A DNA stretch of 64,000 nucleotides from Leifsonia sp. ALI-44-B (GTDB taxonomy: Bacteria; Actinomycetota; Actinomycetes; Actinomycetales; Microbacteriaceae), in NCBI RefSeq assembly GCF_001984125.1, contig NZ_MTQL01000007.1, positions 1,488,001-1,552,000 of the forward strand, written 5' to 3'. The notes under the pieces are model-generated. The model had not been told where the DNA came from and did no database searches. It saw only the letters and a program-made list of their open reading frames with translations. A program made the translations under genes and the position numbers. Positions 44,058 to 52,712 of this stretch are shown here, piece by piece. How positions within the stretch are numbered: position 1 is the stretch's first letter; every line of letters starts with the position of its first letter.

Positions 44058-44527
44058 TGGCCGTCATCGCCGAGCGGCTCGCCGAGCTCGCCATCGAGCT
44101 GCCCGAGGTGGCCGCACCGGTCGCCGCCTACGTGCCCGCCGTGGTTCAGGGCAACCTGGTCTACACGTCGGGCCAGCTGCCCTTCGTCGCGGGCGCGCTG
44201 CCCGCCACGGGCAAGGTGGGCGACGGCCACGGCCTGGTGCCCGCCGCCGACGCGCAAGACTTCGCGCGCACGGCCGCCCTCAACGCCCTCGCCGCCGTGC
44301 AGAGCGTCATCGGCTCGCTCGACCGCGTCACCCAGATCGTCAAGGTCACGGGTTTCGTGGCGTCCGCCCCCGAGTTCACCGGTCAGCCGGGCGTCATCAA
44401 CGGCGCCTCGACGGTGCTCGGCGAGATCTTCGGCGACCTGGGCGTGCACGCGCGCTCGGCCGTCGGCGTCGCCGTGCTGCCGCTCGACTCGCCCGTCGAG
44501 GTCGAGATCATCGTCGCCTTCGCCTAG
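44057..44527 (+). CDS. RidA-family protein (YjgF/YER057c/UK114)
   Basis: The 156-aa protein has NLVYTSGQLPFVAGALPATG, the family start, and ALNALAAVQSVIGSLDRVTQ and VEIIVAF at the end. RidA proteins deaminate reactive enamine/imine intermediates; this one belongs to the longer YjgF-like subgroup and lacks the terminal CIA-x-x-R-type arginine segment of archetypal RidA, so its activity is uncertain. It is coupled to DUF4177 upstream. It is convergent with the GT39 gene, overlapping it by 4 bp. Confidence 0.9.
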   Translation: MAVIAERLAELAIELPEVAAPVAAYVPAVVQGNLVYTSGQLPFVAGALPATGKVGDGHGLVPAADAQDFARTAALNALAAVQSVIGSLDRVTQIVKVTGFVASAPEFTGQPGVINGASTVLGEIFGDLGVHARSAVGVAVLPLDSPVEVEIIVAFA

Positions 44528-46863
44528 GGCGCGGGCGTCGCGACCGGAACGGTGGGAGCCGACGTCGACCCCGGTTCGCCGGGCAGCGGCGTCGGCATCC
44601 CGAACGGGTCGGTGGGCGGCGTCGTGAGCGATGGGTCGACGTAGTCCTCGGGCGGGGCGCCCCGCGTGGGAGCATCCCCGTCGTCGGTCGGCACGCGCTC
44701 GAAGCGCAAGACGTTCACGCCCGTGAGCTTCCACTGTTCGGTGATCGAGAAGCCGAGGGGCGCCAGCCGTGCAGCGACCCCGCCACGCCAGTCGCGTTTG
44801 TTGCTGGTGATCAGGTAGATGACATCCGCTTCATTGGCCACCTCGAGGCGCTCAGAGAGCGGGTAGATGCTCTCCCAGAGGGTGCCGCGCAGGGCGCCGG
44901 GGGTGTCGAGGTTGATGTCGGTCATGCCGGCAAAGGCATCGGGATAGGCGACCTCGATGACGCGGGAGGTGGCCGTGGGGTGGCGTCGGACAGGGCCGAA
45001 GATCACGGCATCCTTGGTGCCCACCGTCTCGGCCGCACGCTCGCGCGCGATGAGGTCGGCCACCTGCGACCACGCCGAGTTGTCCTTGGCCTCTGGCAAC
45101 CGCTGAGAGACGATGGATGGCGCAGCCACCGCCGCAATGACCGTGACGGCGATCGCGATCTGCCACTTCTTGCGCAGCACCGCCACGATCGGCACGGCCA
45201 TCAGCAGCGCGAGCGCCGGAGCGGTGAACGCCAGGTAGCGCGGCGAATAGAGCGGCGAGAAGATCTCGGAGGCGACGACGAGGCCCGACAGCGGCACGAG
45301 GAGCCACGGCACGGCGACCTGCAGCAGCGTGAGACCGCCGCCCGCGATGCCACCCGGTTTGGCGGGGGAGCGGAATCGTACCCAGCCGCCCCACGCCAGG
45401 ATGACGACGCCGATGGCGGCGAGAGGCCAGCCGATCCAGGCGAGCACGGGGTTCTCGGTGAAGAACTGGGTGGTGAAGATCTGGCCGCGCGTGGCGTCGC
45501 TGATGGGCGCGATCCAGCTGACCTGTTTGGCCTGGGCGCGGATGGCGAGCACCAGCGGCAGGGCGCCTGCGGCGGCGATACCGGCGGCGACGAGGAACGA
45601 TCCGAAGACGCGGGCCGTGTTGGCCGCTCGGGCTTTGCCCCGCAGACGCGTGAGCGCCCACCAGACCATGGTCACGCCGTGCGCTGCGAGCAGGAGGGCG
45701 AGGTAGGCGAAGATGGCGACCCCGCCGACGGCCAGCACGACGTAGGCGACCCAGGGCCAGATGCGGCGACGGCTGCGCACGGCGTAGACGAGCACGAGCG
45801 TGAGCGTGATGGCGATGAGCGTGGTCAGGGCGAACGAGCGGCCCTCGGTTCCCATCCACGCCACGCGCGGCATGAGGAAGAACAGGATGCCCGCTACCAC
45901 GGCGATGCGGTGCGTGACGAGCCGGCCGCCCAGCCACACGATGAAACCGGAGGACAGGCCGATGCAGACCGCGCTCGGCAACCTCAACGTGAGCGGGCTG
46001 TAGCCGACCAGGTCGAACCACAGGTGCATGAGCGAGTAGTAGGCGGCGTGCACGGCGTCGACGGTCTGCACCATCTGCCAGAGCTGGCCGAAGCTGCGCG
46101 TGGCCGACGTGACCGTTGCGGCCTCGTCGTACCAGACCGAGGGAACCCAGAGGAAGGCGCCCGAGACGATGAGGCCCGCGAGGCCCACGAGGATGGCGTC
46201 GCGCAGGCGCCGGCCGCGCCCGGGGGCTGCGGGGGAACGCTTCGACGAGCGCCGGGGGGTCTTCGTCGAGGTGGCGGCTGTGGATGCCTCGGGTGAGGGC
46301 GTCTGGGGCGAGGGTGTCCGGGCCGAGGATGTTTCAGTTGCAGGAGCTTCGGCGGAGGATGTCTCGGGTGAGGCCGTCTCAGGTGAGGCCGTCTCGGGTG
46401 AGGCCGTGTCGGGTGAGGTCGTCGCAGATGACGTCTTCCCTGATGCCGAGCGAGCGTGCTGGTCGCGCTGAGCCGCGGCGGCGGCGGCCGGAGCCACCAC
46501 GCTTGCGACGGCCGGGGCGCCGGAAGGTCCGTCACCGTGCGCGGTGGCAGGTGCCTCGGCCTGCGCCGGAGAGTCGTCTGCGGGCACTGGGGCGCTCGCC
46601 GCGTTCTCGTGCGCCGATGGAGACGCTGAGGCATCCGGGTGCTCGTTTGCGTTTGCGTTTGCGTTTGCGCTGGCGTCAGCGGGGTCACCGAAGACCTGGG
46701 TCGCGCGCGTGATGGCGGCGTCGAGGTCTTCGGGCGAGGACGCCGCGGGGGAGCGGTCGGGCTCGTCGGGTCGGTCGGATGCGTGAGGTGCGGTGTTCTC
46801 GCCCGCGGTTAGGCTGGGGTCGTCGCTGCCGCGCGCCGAGTGTGCGCGAGGAAGGTCAGTCAT
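44524..46863 (-). CDS. GT39-type polyprenol-dependent membrane glycosyltransferase with long disordered N-terminus
   Basis: The 779-aa protein has a ~220-residue low-complexity N-terminus (Ser/Thr/Pro/Ala-rich, ANANANAN and four SPET-x repeats). It is followed by about eleven hydrophobic helices of a GT-C transferase with SVWYDEAATVTSA (the Asp-Glu of the first loop), and another low-complexity C-terminal tail. GT39/PMT-like actinobacterial enzymes move a mannosyl group from polyprenyl phosphate to proteins or glycans. The annotated ATG 46863 lies in the same CATG as the divergent moeB start; GGAGG lies 10 bases upstream. A shorter start inside the disordered region cannot be excluded. Confidence 0.82.
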   Translation of the reverse strand: MTDLPRAHSARGSDDPSLTAGENTAPHASDRPDEPDRSPAASSPEDLDAAITRATQVFGDPADASANANANANEHPDASASPSAHENAASAPVPADDSPAQAEAPATAHGDGPSGAPAVASVVAPAAAAAAQRDQHARSASGKTSSATTSPDTASPETASPETASPETSSAEAPATETSSARTPSPQTPSPEASTAATSTKTPRRSSKRSPAAPGRGRRLRDAILVGLAGLIVSGAFLWVPSVWYDEAATVTSATRSFGQLWQMVQTVDAVHAAYYSLMHLWFDLVGYSPLTLRLPSAVCIGLSSGFIVWLGGRLVTHRIAVVAGILFFLMPRVAWMGTEGRSFALTTLIAITLTLVLVYAVRSRRRIWPWVAYVVLAVGGVAIFAYLALLLAAHGVTMVWWALTRLRGKARAANTARVFGSFLVAAGIAAAGALPLVLAIRAQAKQVSWIAPISDATRGQIFTTQFFTENPVLAWIGWPLAAIGVVILAWGGWVRFRSPAKPGGIAGGGLTLLQVAVPWLLVPLSGLVVASEIFSPLYSPRYLAFTAPALALLMAVPIVAVLRKKWQIAIAVTVIAAVAAPSIVSQRLPEAKDNSAWSQVADLIARERAAETVGTKDAVIFGPVRRHPTATSRVIEVAYPDAFAGMTDINLDTPGALRGTLWESIYPLSERLEVANEADVIYLITSNKRDWRGGVAARLAPLGFSITEQWKLTGVNVLRFERVPTDDGDAPTRGAPPEDYVDPSLTTPPTDPFGMPTPLPGEPGSTSAPTVPVATPAP
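46366..46425 (-). repeat. Four tandem 15-nt units in the GT39 gene
   Basis: Units at 46366, 46381, 46396 and 46411 differ by one to four bases and encode SPETA-like pentapeptides in the disordered N-terminus. Confidence 0.88.
46645..46668 (-). repeat. Four perfect GTTTGC hexamers in the GT39 gene
   Basis: (GTTTGC)4 on the plus strand encodes ANANANAN on the minus strand. A microsatellite of this kind is slippage-prone, but any change by one unit keeps the frame. Confidence 0.9.
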
Positions 46864-48142
46864 GAATTCTCTGCCTCCGCTAGTGGAACCCGGGCCGGCG
46901 CTCAGCCCTGCCCAACTCGAACGTTTCTCACGTCATGTTGCCTTGCCCGGCCTCGGACTCACCGGTCAACGACGGCTCTCGAACGCGCGTGTGCTGGTGG
47001 TGGGGGCCGGGGGTCTCGGCTCACCCGTGCTGCACTACCTTACCGCGGCGGGCATCGGAACCCTGGGAGTGCTGGACGACGACACCGTGGATGTGAGCAA
47101 TCTTCAGCGGCAGGTCATCCACTCGACAGCCACGGTGGGCATGCCCAAAGCGGAGTCGGCGGCCCAGGCCATGTGCGCCATCAACCCCGACGTGCGCGTC
47201 GAGGTGCACCCCGTGCGGTTGATGCCCGAGAACGCGCTCGACCTGTTCGCGCGCTACGACGTGATCGTCGACGGAACCGACAACTTCTTCACCCGCTACC
47301 TCGCGAATGACACGGCGGCCGTGCTCGGCAAACCGTATGTCTGGGGCTCGGTGCTGCGCTACGACGCGCAGGTGAGCGTGTTCTGGCAGGGAGCCCCCGA
47401 GGGGCGGTCGCTCGACTACCGCGACCTGCTGCCCGTCGCGCCGAACGACGACGACGTTCTCTCGTGTTCGGATGCGGGCGTGCTCGGCGCCGTGTGCGGC
47501 CTCGTGGGTTCGATGATGGCGACCGAGACGATCAAACTCGTGGCCGGCGTGGGCGACGTGCTGCTCGGGCGCGTGCAGAACTTCGACGCGCTGGCCGGCA
47601 CCTGGCGCGAGTTCGAGCTGCGCCGCGCTGACGCTCGGCGGCCCATCACGCTCGACGAGTGGCGCGAGCGCTGGGGTGACGCGGCGGTGACCGTGAGCGG
47701 GCTTTCGGGTGTCCCGGGCGGGGAGCGCGAGGCCGGATTCCCGGGCCGGTCAGGCGCGGAAGCGGCTGCGGCAACGGGCTCACCATCTGATGGCACAGCG
47801 GTGGACGACAGCGTGCCGCTCATCGAGCCGCGCGAGTTGGCGGCGCTTCTGCGCGGGGCCGATGCGGATGCGGGTATCGAACTCGTCGACGTGCGTCAGC
47901 CGTTCGAGCGCGACATCGTCTCTATCGTGGGCTCATCGTGGCTCGACCCCGAGGCGCTCGTCGAGGGCCTGCGACAGCGCGGCGTGGATGCTGAAACGCC
48001 CGTCGTCGTGCTGTGCAAGTCGGGCGTGCGCTCGGCCCGCGCCGTGCGGGAGCTGCGAGAACACGGGGTCGACGCGCGGTCGCTGCGGGGCGGCATCCTG
48101 GCCTGGGTCGACGAGGTCGAACCCGAGTTGCCGCGCTACTAG
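46862..48142 (+). CDS. moeB: MoeB/ThiF-type adenylyltransferase fused to a rhodanese domain
   Basis: The 426-aa protein adenylates the C-terminal glycine of MoaD (or ThiS) and passes sulfur to it. Residues ~15-250 are an E1-like domain: RFSRHVALPGLGLTGQRRL, the nucleotide motif VVGAGGLGSPV, DDDTVDVSNLQRQVIH, DGTDNFFTRYLANDTA and the cysteine of LSCSDAGVLGAVCG. Residues ~325-426 are a rhodanese domain with the persulfide cysteine in VVLCKSGVRSARA. The zinc-binding CxxC pairs of E. coli MoeB are not visible. AGGAAGG lies six bases before ATG 46862. The moaD and moaA genes lie convergently just downstream, supporting molybdenum cofactor synthesis. Confidence 0.9.
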   Translation: MNSLPPLVEPGPALSPAQLERFSRHVALPGLGLTGQRRLSNARVLVVGAGGLGSPVLHYLTAAGIGTLGVLDDDTVDVSNLQRQVIHSTATVGMPKAESAAQAMCAINPDVRVEVHPVRLMPENALDLFARYDVIVDGTDNFFTRYLANDTAAVLGKPYVWGSVLRYDAQVSVFWQGAPEGRSLDYRDLLPVAPNDDDVLSCSDAGVLGAVCGLVGSMMATETIKLVAGVGDVLLGRVQNFDALAGTWREFELRRADARRPITLDEWRERWGDAAVTVSGLSGVPGGEREAGFPGRSGAEAAAATGSPSDGTAVDDSVPLIEPRELAALLRGADADAGIELVDVRQPFERDIVSIVGSSWLDPEALVEGLRQRGVDAETPVVVLCKSGVRSARAVRELREHGVDARSLRGGILAWVDEVEPELPRY

Positions 48143-48239
48143 AGCTGGGAGGGTCGCGACCGCGCTCGCGGCGCAGGGGGGCCGCGATCGAGCGCTCCGT
48201 CGAGGTGAACGTGAGCGATCGCGCCGGTGTCGTTCGGCC

Positions 48240-48599
48240 TCAGCCGCCGGCGAACGGGGGCATGACGTCGATCCGGTCGTCCGCCGCGAGGGTGCGGGCG
48301 TGGTCGGTGACCGCCACCCCGTTGACGAGGAACGAGCAGCGCCGGAAGACCGCCTCGGCGTGAGTGACGGCGTCGGTCGAGATCGAGGTGGCCGCAGGGG
48401 CTGGTGCCGCGGCTGCGTCAGCGACCGGGGATGACGGCGCCGCGAGTTGCCCAGCAACCGCCGCGAGAGCATCCGCAATGGTGGAGCCCGCCGGGAGGTC
48501 GACCTCGGCGGTGTCGCGACCGACGGCGGCACGCGCGGCAGCGAAGAAGCGCAGGGTGACGCGCAGGGCTGTGGTGGAGGCATCCGCTCGCATTGTCAC
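48240..48599 (-). CDS. moaD: MoaD/ThiS-family molybdopterin synthase small subunit
   Basis: The 119-aa beta-grasp protein ends in PPFAGG; the terminal Gly-Gly is thiocarboxylated and donates sulfur to make molybdopterin. VTLRFFAAARAAVGRDTAEV, the middle CSFLVNGVAV and the end match MoaD. It carries an Ala/Pro-rich ~30-residue insert (SSPVADAAAAPAPAA) absent from E. coli MoaD. GTG 48599 or ATG 48593 could be the start. It is 3 bp after moaA in the same operon. Partner MoeB is convergent. No moaE is visible in the window. Confidence 0.88.
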   Translation of the reverse strand: MTMRADASTTALRVTLRFFAAARAAVGRDTAEVDLPAGSTIADALAAVAGQLAAPSSPVADAAAAPAPAATSISTDAVTHAEAVFRRCSFLVNGVAVTDHARTLAADDRIDVMPPFAGG

Positions 48600-48602
48600 G
48601 CG

Positions 48603-49814
48603 TCAGCCGCCGATCGCGCTCATGCTGCGGGCGGGCTGCACGAAGTCGGGGTTATCGAGGCCGTGCCCGGCGGGTTTGCCCCACATGGCCTCACGCCACA
48701 GGTTGGCGACCTCGGCGTCGGAGGCACCGGCGCGCATCGGGGTGAGCAGGTCGGTTTCGGTGTGCGAGAAGAGGCAGCTGCGCACGCGGCCGTCGGCCGT
48801 GAGGCGCGTGCGACGGCAGTCCGCACAGAACGGCTCGGAGACCGAGGCGATGATGCCGACCGTGCCGAGCTCGACGCCCGACCGGTCGAACACGCGGAAG
48901 AGTTCGGCGGGGGCGCCGTCGCGCGGGGCGTCGTGGGGCGTGAGTGTGAAGCGTTCGGTGAGGCGGGCTCGAATCTCGGTGGCCGTCACCATATCGGAAC
49001 GGCTCCACGTGTGATCGGCGTCGAGGGGCATCTGCTCGATGAAACGCAGCTGGTAGCCGCGTTCGAGGCACCACGCGAGCAGCTCGGCCGCCTCGCCGTC
49101 GTTGACCCCGCGCAGCAGCACGGCATTGATCTTGATGGGGCCGAGACCCGCCTCGGCGGCCTTCTCGATGCCGTCGAGCACGCGTTCGAGGAACGGGCGG
49201 CGCGTGACCTCGAGAAAAGTCGCCGCGTGCACGGTGTCGAGCGACACGTTGATGCGGTCGAGGCCCGCGGCGGCGAGACCGGCCGCGCGCGACGACAGGC
49301 CGATGGCGTTGGTCGTGAGCGAGACCTCGGGGCGCGGTTCGAGCGCGGAGCACGCCGCGATGATCGAGGCCAGGTCGGCGCGCAGCAGCGGCTCGCCGCC
49401 CGTGAAGCGCAGCTGGCGCACACCCAGCAGCGAGACGGCGATATGAGACATCCTCACGACTTCATCGGCCTGCATGAGCGCCGCGGCGGGTTTGGTGGGC
49501 AGGCCCTCGGCGGGCATGCAGTAGGTGCAGCGCAGGTTGCAGCGCTCGGTGAGCGAGATGCGCAGATCGGTGGCCGAGCGGTTCCAGCGGTCGACGAGGC
49601 CGGATGCCGCGGGGCGCGCGCCCGCGTGCACGATCGGGCCGAGCCCGAGACCGACCGGGGTGGCCGACGCGCGCGAGGAGGGCGGGACGGCGGATCCGGA
49701 CACGGCGGTCGAGGTGGCCGAGGCGGCGGCCCGAGAGGCCGGGACGACCTGCTCGGACGCTCCCTGATGCGCGCCGGCAGCCGGCACGGCGGGGAATCCG
49801 AGAGAGACGGTCAC
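48603..49814 (-). CDS. moaA: GTP 3',8-cyclase MoaA (radical SAM)
   Basis: The 403-aa enzyme converts GTP to 3',8-cyclo-GTP, the first step of molybdenum cofactor synthesis, with MoaC (encoded at 63743). The SAM-binding 4Fe-4S cysteines are Cys92, Cys96 and Cys99 (TERCNLRCTYC). The second cluster uses Cys330, Cys333 and Cys347 (CADCRRTRLTADGRVRSC). The protein ends with the required Gly-Gly (SAIGG). About 70 extra Ala/Ser-rich residues precede the usual family start. GTG 49814 sits six bases after TAGCCT, suggesting a leaderless mRNA. Confidence 0.95.
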   Translation of the reverse strand: MTVSLGFPAVPAAGAHQGASEQVVPASRAAASATSTAVSGSAVPPSSRASATPVGLGLGPIVHAGARPAASGLVDRWNRSATDLRISLTERCNLRCTYCMPAEGLPTKPAAALMQADEVVRMSHIAVSLLGVRQLRFTGGEPLLRADLASIIAACSALEPRPEVSLTTNAIGLSSRAAGLAAAGLDRINVSLDTVHAATFLEVTRRPFLERVLDGIEKAAEAGLGPIKINAVLLRGVNDGEAAELLAWCLERGYQLRFIEQMPLDADHTWSRSDMVTATEIRARLTERFTLTPHDAPRDGAPAELFRVFDRSGVELGTVGIIASVSEPFCADCRRTRLTADGRVRSCLFSHTETDLLTPMRAGASDAEVANLWREAMWGKPAGHGLDNPDFVQPARSMSAIGG

Positions 49815-49820
49815 AGGTTG

Positions 49821-49826
49821 AGGCTA
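49821..49826 (-). promoter_or_regulatory. -10 box (TAGCCT) of a leaderless moaA transcript
   Basis: On the minus strand GTCGCTTAGCCTC precedes the GTG start by six bases from the hexamer. It shares 12 of 13 bases with the element before the penicillin-binding protein gene. No ribosome site is present. Confidence 0.45.
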
Positions 49827-51284
49827 AGCGACATCGGGTCGATCCGCCACGTCGGGCGTCCTCGCGGCACCACTCGAGCCGGTTGCGACATCTTTTCGAC
49901 GCCCCGGAAGCCGACGACGGATGCCGCGCCACAGCTGCTGCGGAGCATCCCGCCCCTGACGCCACCACGACACCGCCACCAGCACGACGATCGACACCGC
50001 TATGCCCCAGCGCTGCACCGCGAGGCTCGGGAAGATCTGCCGGTTGAGGATCGAGAGGCCGATCACGAACCACTCCCACCGCCCGCTCATGGCGATGAAC
50101 GGCACGAGCAGCAGGGCGTACCAGGGGTAGCGCGGGCTCACGATGAGGAGCGTCACGCCGATCATGACGAGCTGGGCCACCCACGGCCGTTCTGGGTCGG
50201 TCGCGACGATGACGGCCACGGCCGTGACCACGAGCAGGATGGCCGCGACGGGCAACGCCGCGCTGCCCGGGGCGAACAGTGAGATGAGACCGAATCTGCT
50301 GCCATCCTCATAACCCTCTTCGCTGAGATAGCCGGGCAGATAGCCGAGCACGCCGATGCCGGTCGACAGGATGTAGGGGATGTAGAGCACGGCGAACGTG
50401 GCGACGGCCGCGACGACGACCTTCCAGCCTTGGCGGCGCAAGAGGGCGGGGGCCGCGATCACCGGGATGAGTTTGACGGCTATGGCGCCGCCCAGGGCCA
50501 CACCGCCGAGCGCGCGTCGGCCGATCGTGACCGACAGCGTGGCCACGAGGATGAGCACGGCCCCGACGAGGTCGACGTGCGAGTTCGTGACACCCTCGGC
50601 CAAGACGAGCGGACACCACGCCCACAGGGCCGCCTGCCAGCCCGGCAGGGCGCGCCGGCGCAGGGCCCGCAGCAGCAACGCGGCCGTGCCCAGCACGAAG
50701 AGCAGCCCGACGGCTTGGAGTGGCCAATACTCGGCCGAGGGGCCGACGAAGAAGCGCACCCCCGCGAACAGCATCTCGGCGAGAGGCGGATAGATCGTCG
50801 GCACCTGCGGCCGGTTGATGGCCGTGCACAACACCTCGCCCGTTCCGACCTCGCGCGTCTTCGAGATGCGCTCGCCGTCGCAGCTCTCGGAGCCGTCGGC
50901 CGCAACCGTCGGGGCCGGGAACAGCCAGTCGGTGCGCAGCTCGGCGAGGGCCGGGTCGGCGGGTACGTACTTGTAGGGCGATATGCCCGCGTTCTGCACG
51001 ATGCCGTCCCAGGCATACCGGGCAGAGTCGGTGCTCGTGTTGGGCGGACCCGCCATGGCCGCGGCGCCGAGCACCGCGCATCCGATGAGCACGAGGGCCG
51101 TCACCGCGCGGCCGCGCACGCCCTTCAGCGCCCAGATCGACAGCGCGAACAGGGCCCACAGCGTGTAGGTCGCCCACGCCATGGCCGGGCGGTCGTCGTC
51201 GCTGTAGACGCCCAGATTCAGCACCGTGAAAGCCGTCAGAACGGTGGATGCCGCCAGGAGAACGGCGGTGAGAGCGATACGCAC
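49824..51284 (-). CDS. GT87-like polyprenol-dependent glycosyltransferase (membrane)
   Basis: The ~486-aa protein has about eleven hydrophobic helices. The first extracytoplasmic loop contains YAWDGIVQNAGISPYKYVPA and NRPQVPTIYPPLAEMLFAG, typical of GT87/DUF2029 actinobacterial mannosyl- or arabinosyl-type transferases that use polyprenyl-phosphate sugars outside the membrane. PRYPWYALLLVPF is conserved late. GTG 51284 begins just before the first helix; ATG 51320 in the same frame adds 12 residues. No DxD-like specificity motif is decisive. Its 3' end overlaps the moaA promoter region, leaving almost no spacer. Confidence 0.8.
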   Translation of the reverse strand: MRIALTAVLLAASTVLTAFTVLNLGVYSDDDRPAMAWATYTLWALFALSIWALKGVRGRAVTALVLIGCAVLGAAAMAGPPNTSTDSARYAWDGIVQNAGISPYKYVPADPALAELRTDWLFPAPTVAADGSESCDGERISKTREVGTGEVLCTAINRPQVPTIYPPLAEMLFAGVRFFVGPSAEYWPLQAVGLLFVLGTAALLLRALRRRALPGWQAALWAWCPLVLAEGVTNSHVDLVGAVLILVATLSVTIGRRALGGVALGGAIAVKLIPVIAAPALLRRQGWKVVVAAVATFAVLYIPYILSTGIGVLGYLPGYLSEEGYEDGSRFGLISLFAPGSAALPVAAILLVVTAVAVIVATDPERPWVAQLVMIGVTLLIVSPRYPWYALLLVPFIAMSGRWEWFVIGLSILNRQIFPSLAVQRWGIAVSIVVLVAVSWWRQGRDAPQQLWRGIRRRLPGRRKDVATGSSGAARTPDVADRPDVA

Positions 51285-51428
51285 GTCCCCATCTTGAAGG
51301 AAAAGCCGGCCGAGACCCATCCCGAATGGCCACGGTGACGAATAAAGGTCAGCAATACGTGTCGGCAGGCATCCGCCCGCCTAGGCTCAGAGCCACACCG
51401 CGCAGACGCGCTCGACGAAGGGACCGGC

Positions 51429-52712
51429 ATGCGATTCCTTCTCTATCGACTGCGCCGCAGCATCGGCTCGCCCTCGCGCAACCCGCGCATGGCCACCGTC
51501 ACCGGCCGGCTGCTCGGCCTCGCGTTCCTGATCTGCTTCGGCACGGGGCTCTACAGCCACTTCCTGCAGGAGCCGCTGGCCTGGATGACCTTCACCACGC
51601 GCCCCCTGTGGCTCTACCAGGTGACGCAGGGCATCCACATCACGGCCGGCATCCTGTGCTTCCCGCTGCTGCTCGGCAAGCTCTACGTGGTGTTCCCCGA
51701 CCTGTTCCAATACCCACCCGTGCGCAGCCTGAAGAAGGGCGGCGCCGTCGACCTGCTCGAGCGCGGGTCGATCGCGCTCTTCGTCGGGGCGTCGCTCGTC
51801 GAGATCACGATCGGGTTGCTGAACACTTTTCAGCTCTACATCTGGCCGTTCGGCTTTCGGCAGGTGCACTACGCCCTCGCCTACGTGATCATCGGGTCGC
51901 TCGCCATTCACATCGCGGTGAAGCTGCCCGTGATCAGGCGGTACTGGTTCAAGGGGCGCATGCCAGAGGGTGAGCCGGTTCTCGCCAGCGGGCGTGAGGA
52001 TGCCGAGATCGGTCGAGAGATGGCGGATGCTCGCGCGGCGAGTGCACCCTTCGCCGCTCGTGGGATCACCGGGCGGGTCTTCGATTGGATCGACACGACC
52101 CCCGCTCCGGACAAGGCCGTCAGCCGGCGCGGTTTCGTCGCCACGCTCGCCGTCGCGGCCGCGGCCCTCGTGGCGTTCACGGGTGGCCAGTCGTTCCGCG
52201 TGCTCGACCGCCTCAACGCCTTCGCGCCGCGCAAGGCCGGCATCGGCCCGCAATCGTTGCCCATCAACCGCACGGCCGCTGCCGCGAAGGTCACCGAGAC
52301 GGCCGTCGACCCGGGCTGGACGCTGACCATCGCCAACGGCGACCGCAGCATCGACCTCAGTTACGCCGACCTGACGGGGATGCCGCAGACCTCCGTCGAC
52401 CTGCCCATCGCGTGCGTCGAGGGATGGAGCCAGATGGCCAGCTGGAGGGGCGTGCGCATGAGCGAGTTGGCGGCGCTTGTGGGCGCGACATCCGCGGATG
52501 CTTTCAAAGCCACGAGTCTTGAGACGAACTCGCGCTACGGCGTGATGACGATGGGCCCCGAATACGTGAACGATCCTCTGACCCTGGTGGCCGTGCAGCT
52601 CAACGGCGAACCGCTCGACATCGACCACGGCTACCCGGCCCGCATGATCGCGCCCGGCCGCCCCGGGGTGCTGCAAACCAAATGGCTGAGCCGACTGGAA
52701 GTGACCTCATGA
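51429..52712 (+). CDS. Cytochrome b561-like anchor fused to a sulfite-oxidase-family molybdopterin oxidoreductase
   Basis: The 427-aa protein combines two modules. Residues ~20-180 form four helices with histidines (YQVTQGIHITAG, YALAYVIIGSLAIHIAV) like a heme-bearing YedZ/b561 anchor. Residues ~270-427 are an Oxidored_molyb domain with the molybdenum-ligating cysteine in PIACVEGWSQMASW and the family end GVLQTKWLSRLEV. Between them SRRGFVATLAVAAAALVAF is a twin-arginine signal-like segment, so the Mo domain is probably exported folded by Tat. The electron donor or acceptor and substrate are unknown. The next gene overlaps by 4 bp. Confidence 0.87.
   Translation: MRFLLYRLRRSIGSPSRNPRMATVTGRLLGLAFLICFGTGLYSHFLQEPLAWMTFTTRPLWLYQVTQGIHITAGILCFPLLLGKLYVVFPDLFQYPPVRSLKKGGAVDLLERGSIALFVGASLVEITIGLLNTFQLYIWPFGFRQVHYALAYVIIGSLAIHIAVKLPVIRRYWFKGRMPEGEPVLASGREDAEIGREMADARAASAPFAARGITGRVFDWIDTTPAPDKAVSRRGFVATLAVAAAALVAFTGGQSFRVLDRLNAFAPRKAGIGPQSLPINRTAAAAKVTETAVDPGWTLTIANGDRSIDLSYADLTGMPQTSVDLPIACVEGWSQMASWRGVRMSELAALVGATSADAFKATSLETNSRYGVMTMGPEYVNDPLTLVAVQLNGEPLDIDHGYPARMIAPGRPGVLQTKWLSRLEVTS

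Noticed and set aside
44980-46296. 438-aa plus-strand open frame opposite the GT39 gene
   Set aside because: Arg/Asp/Gly-rich shadow translation without hydrophobic or domain structure; the minus frame encodes a regular polytopic enzyme.
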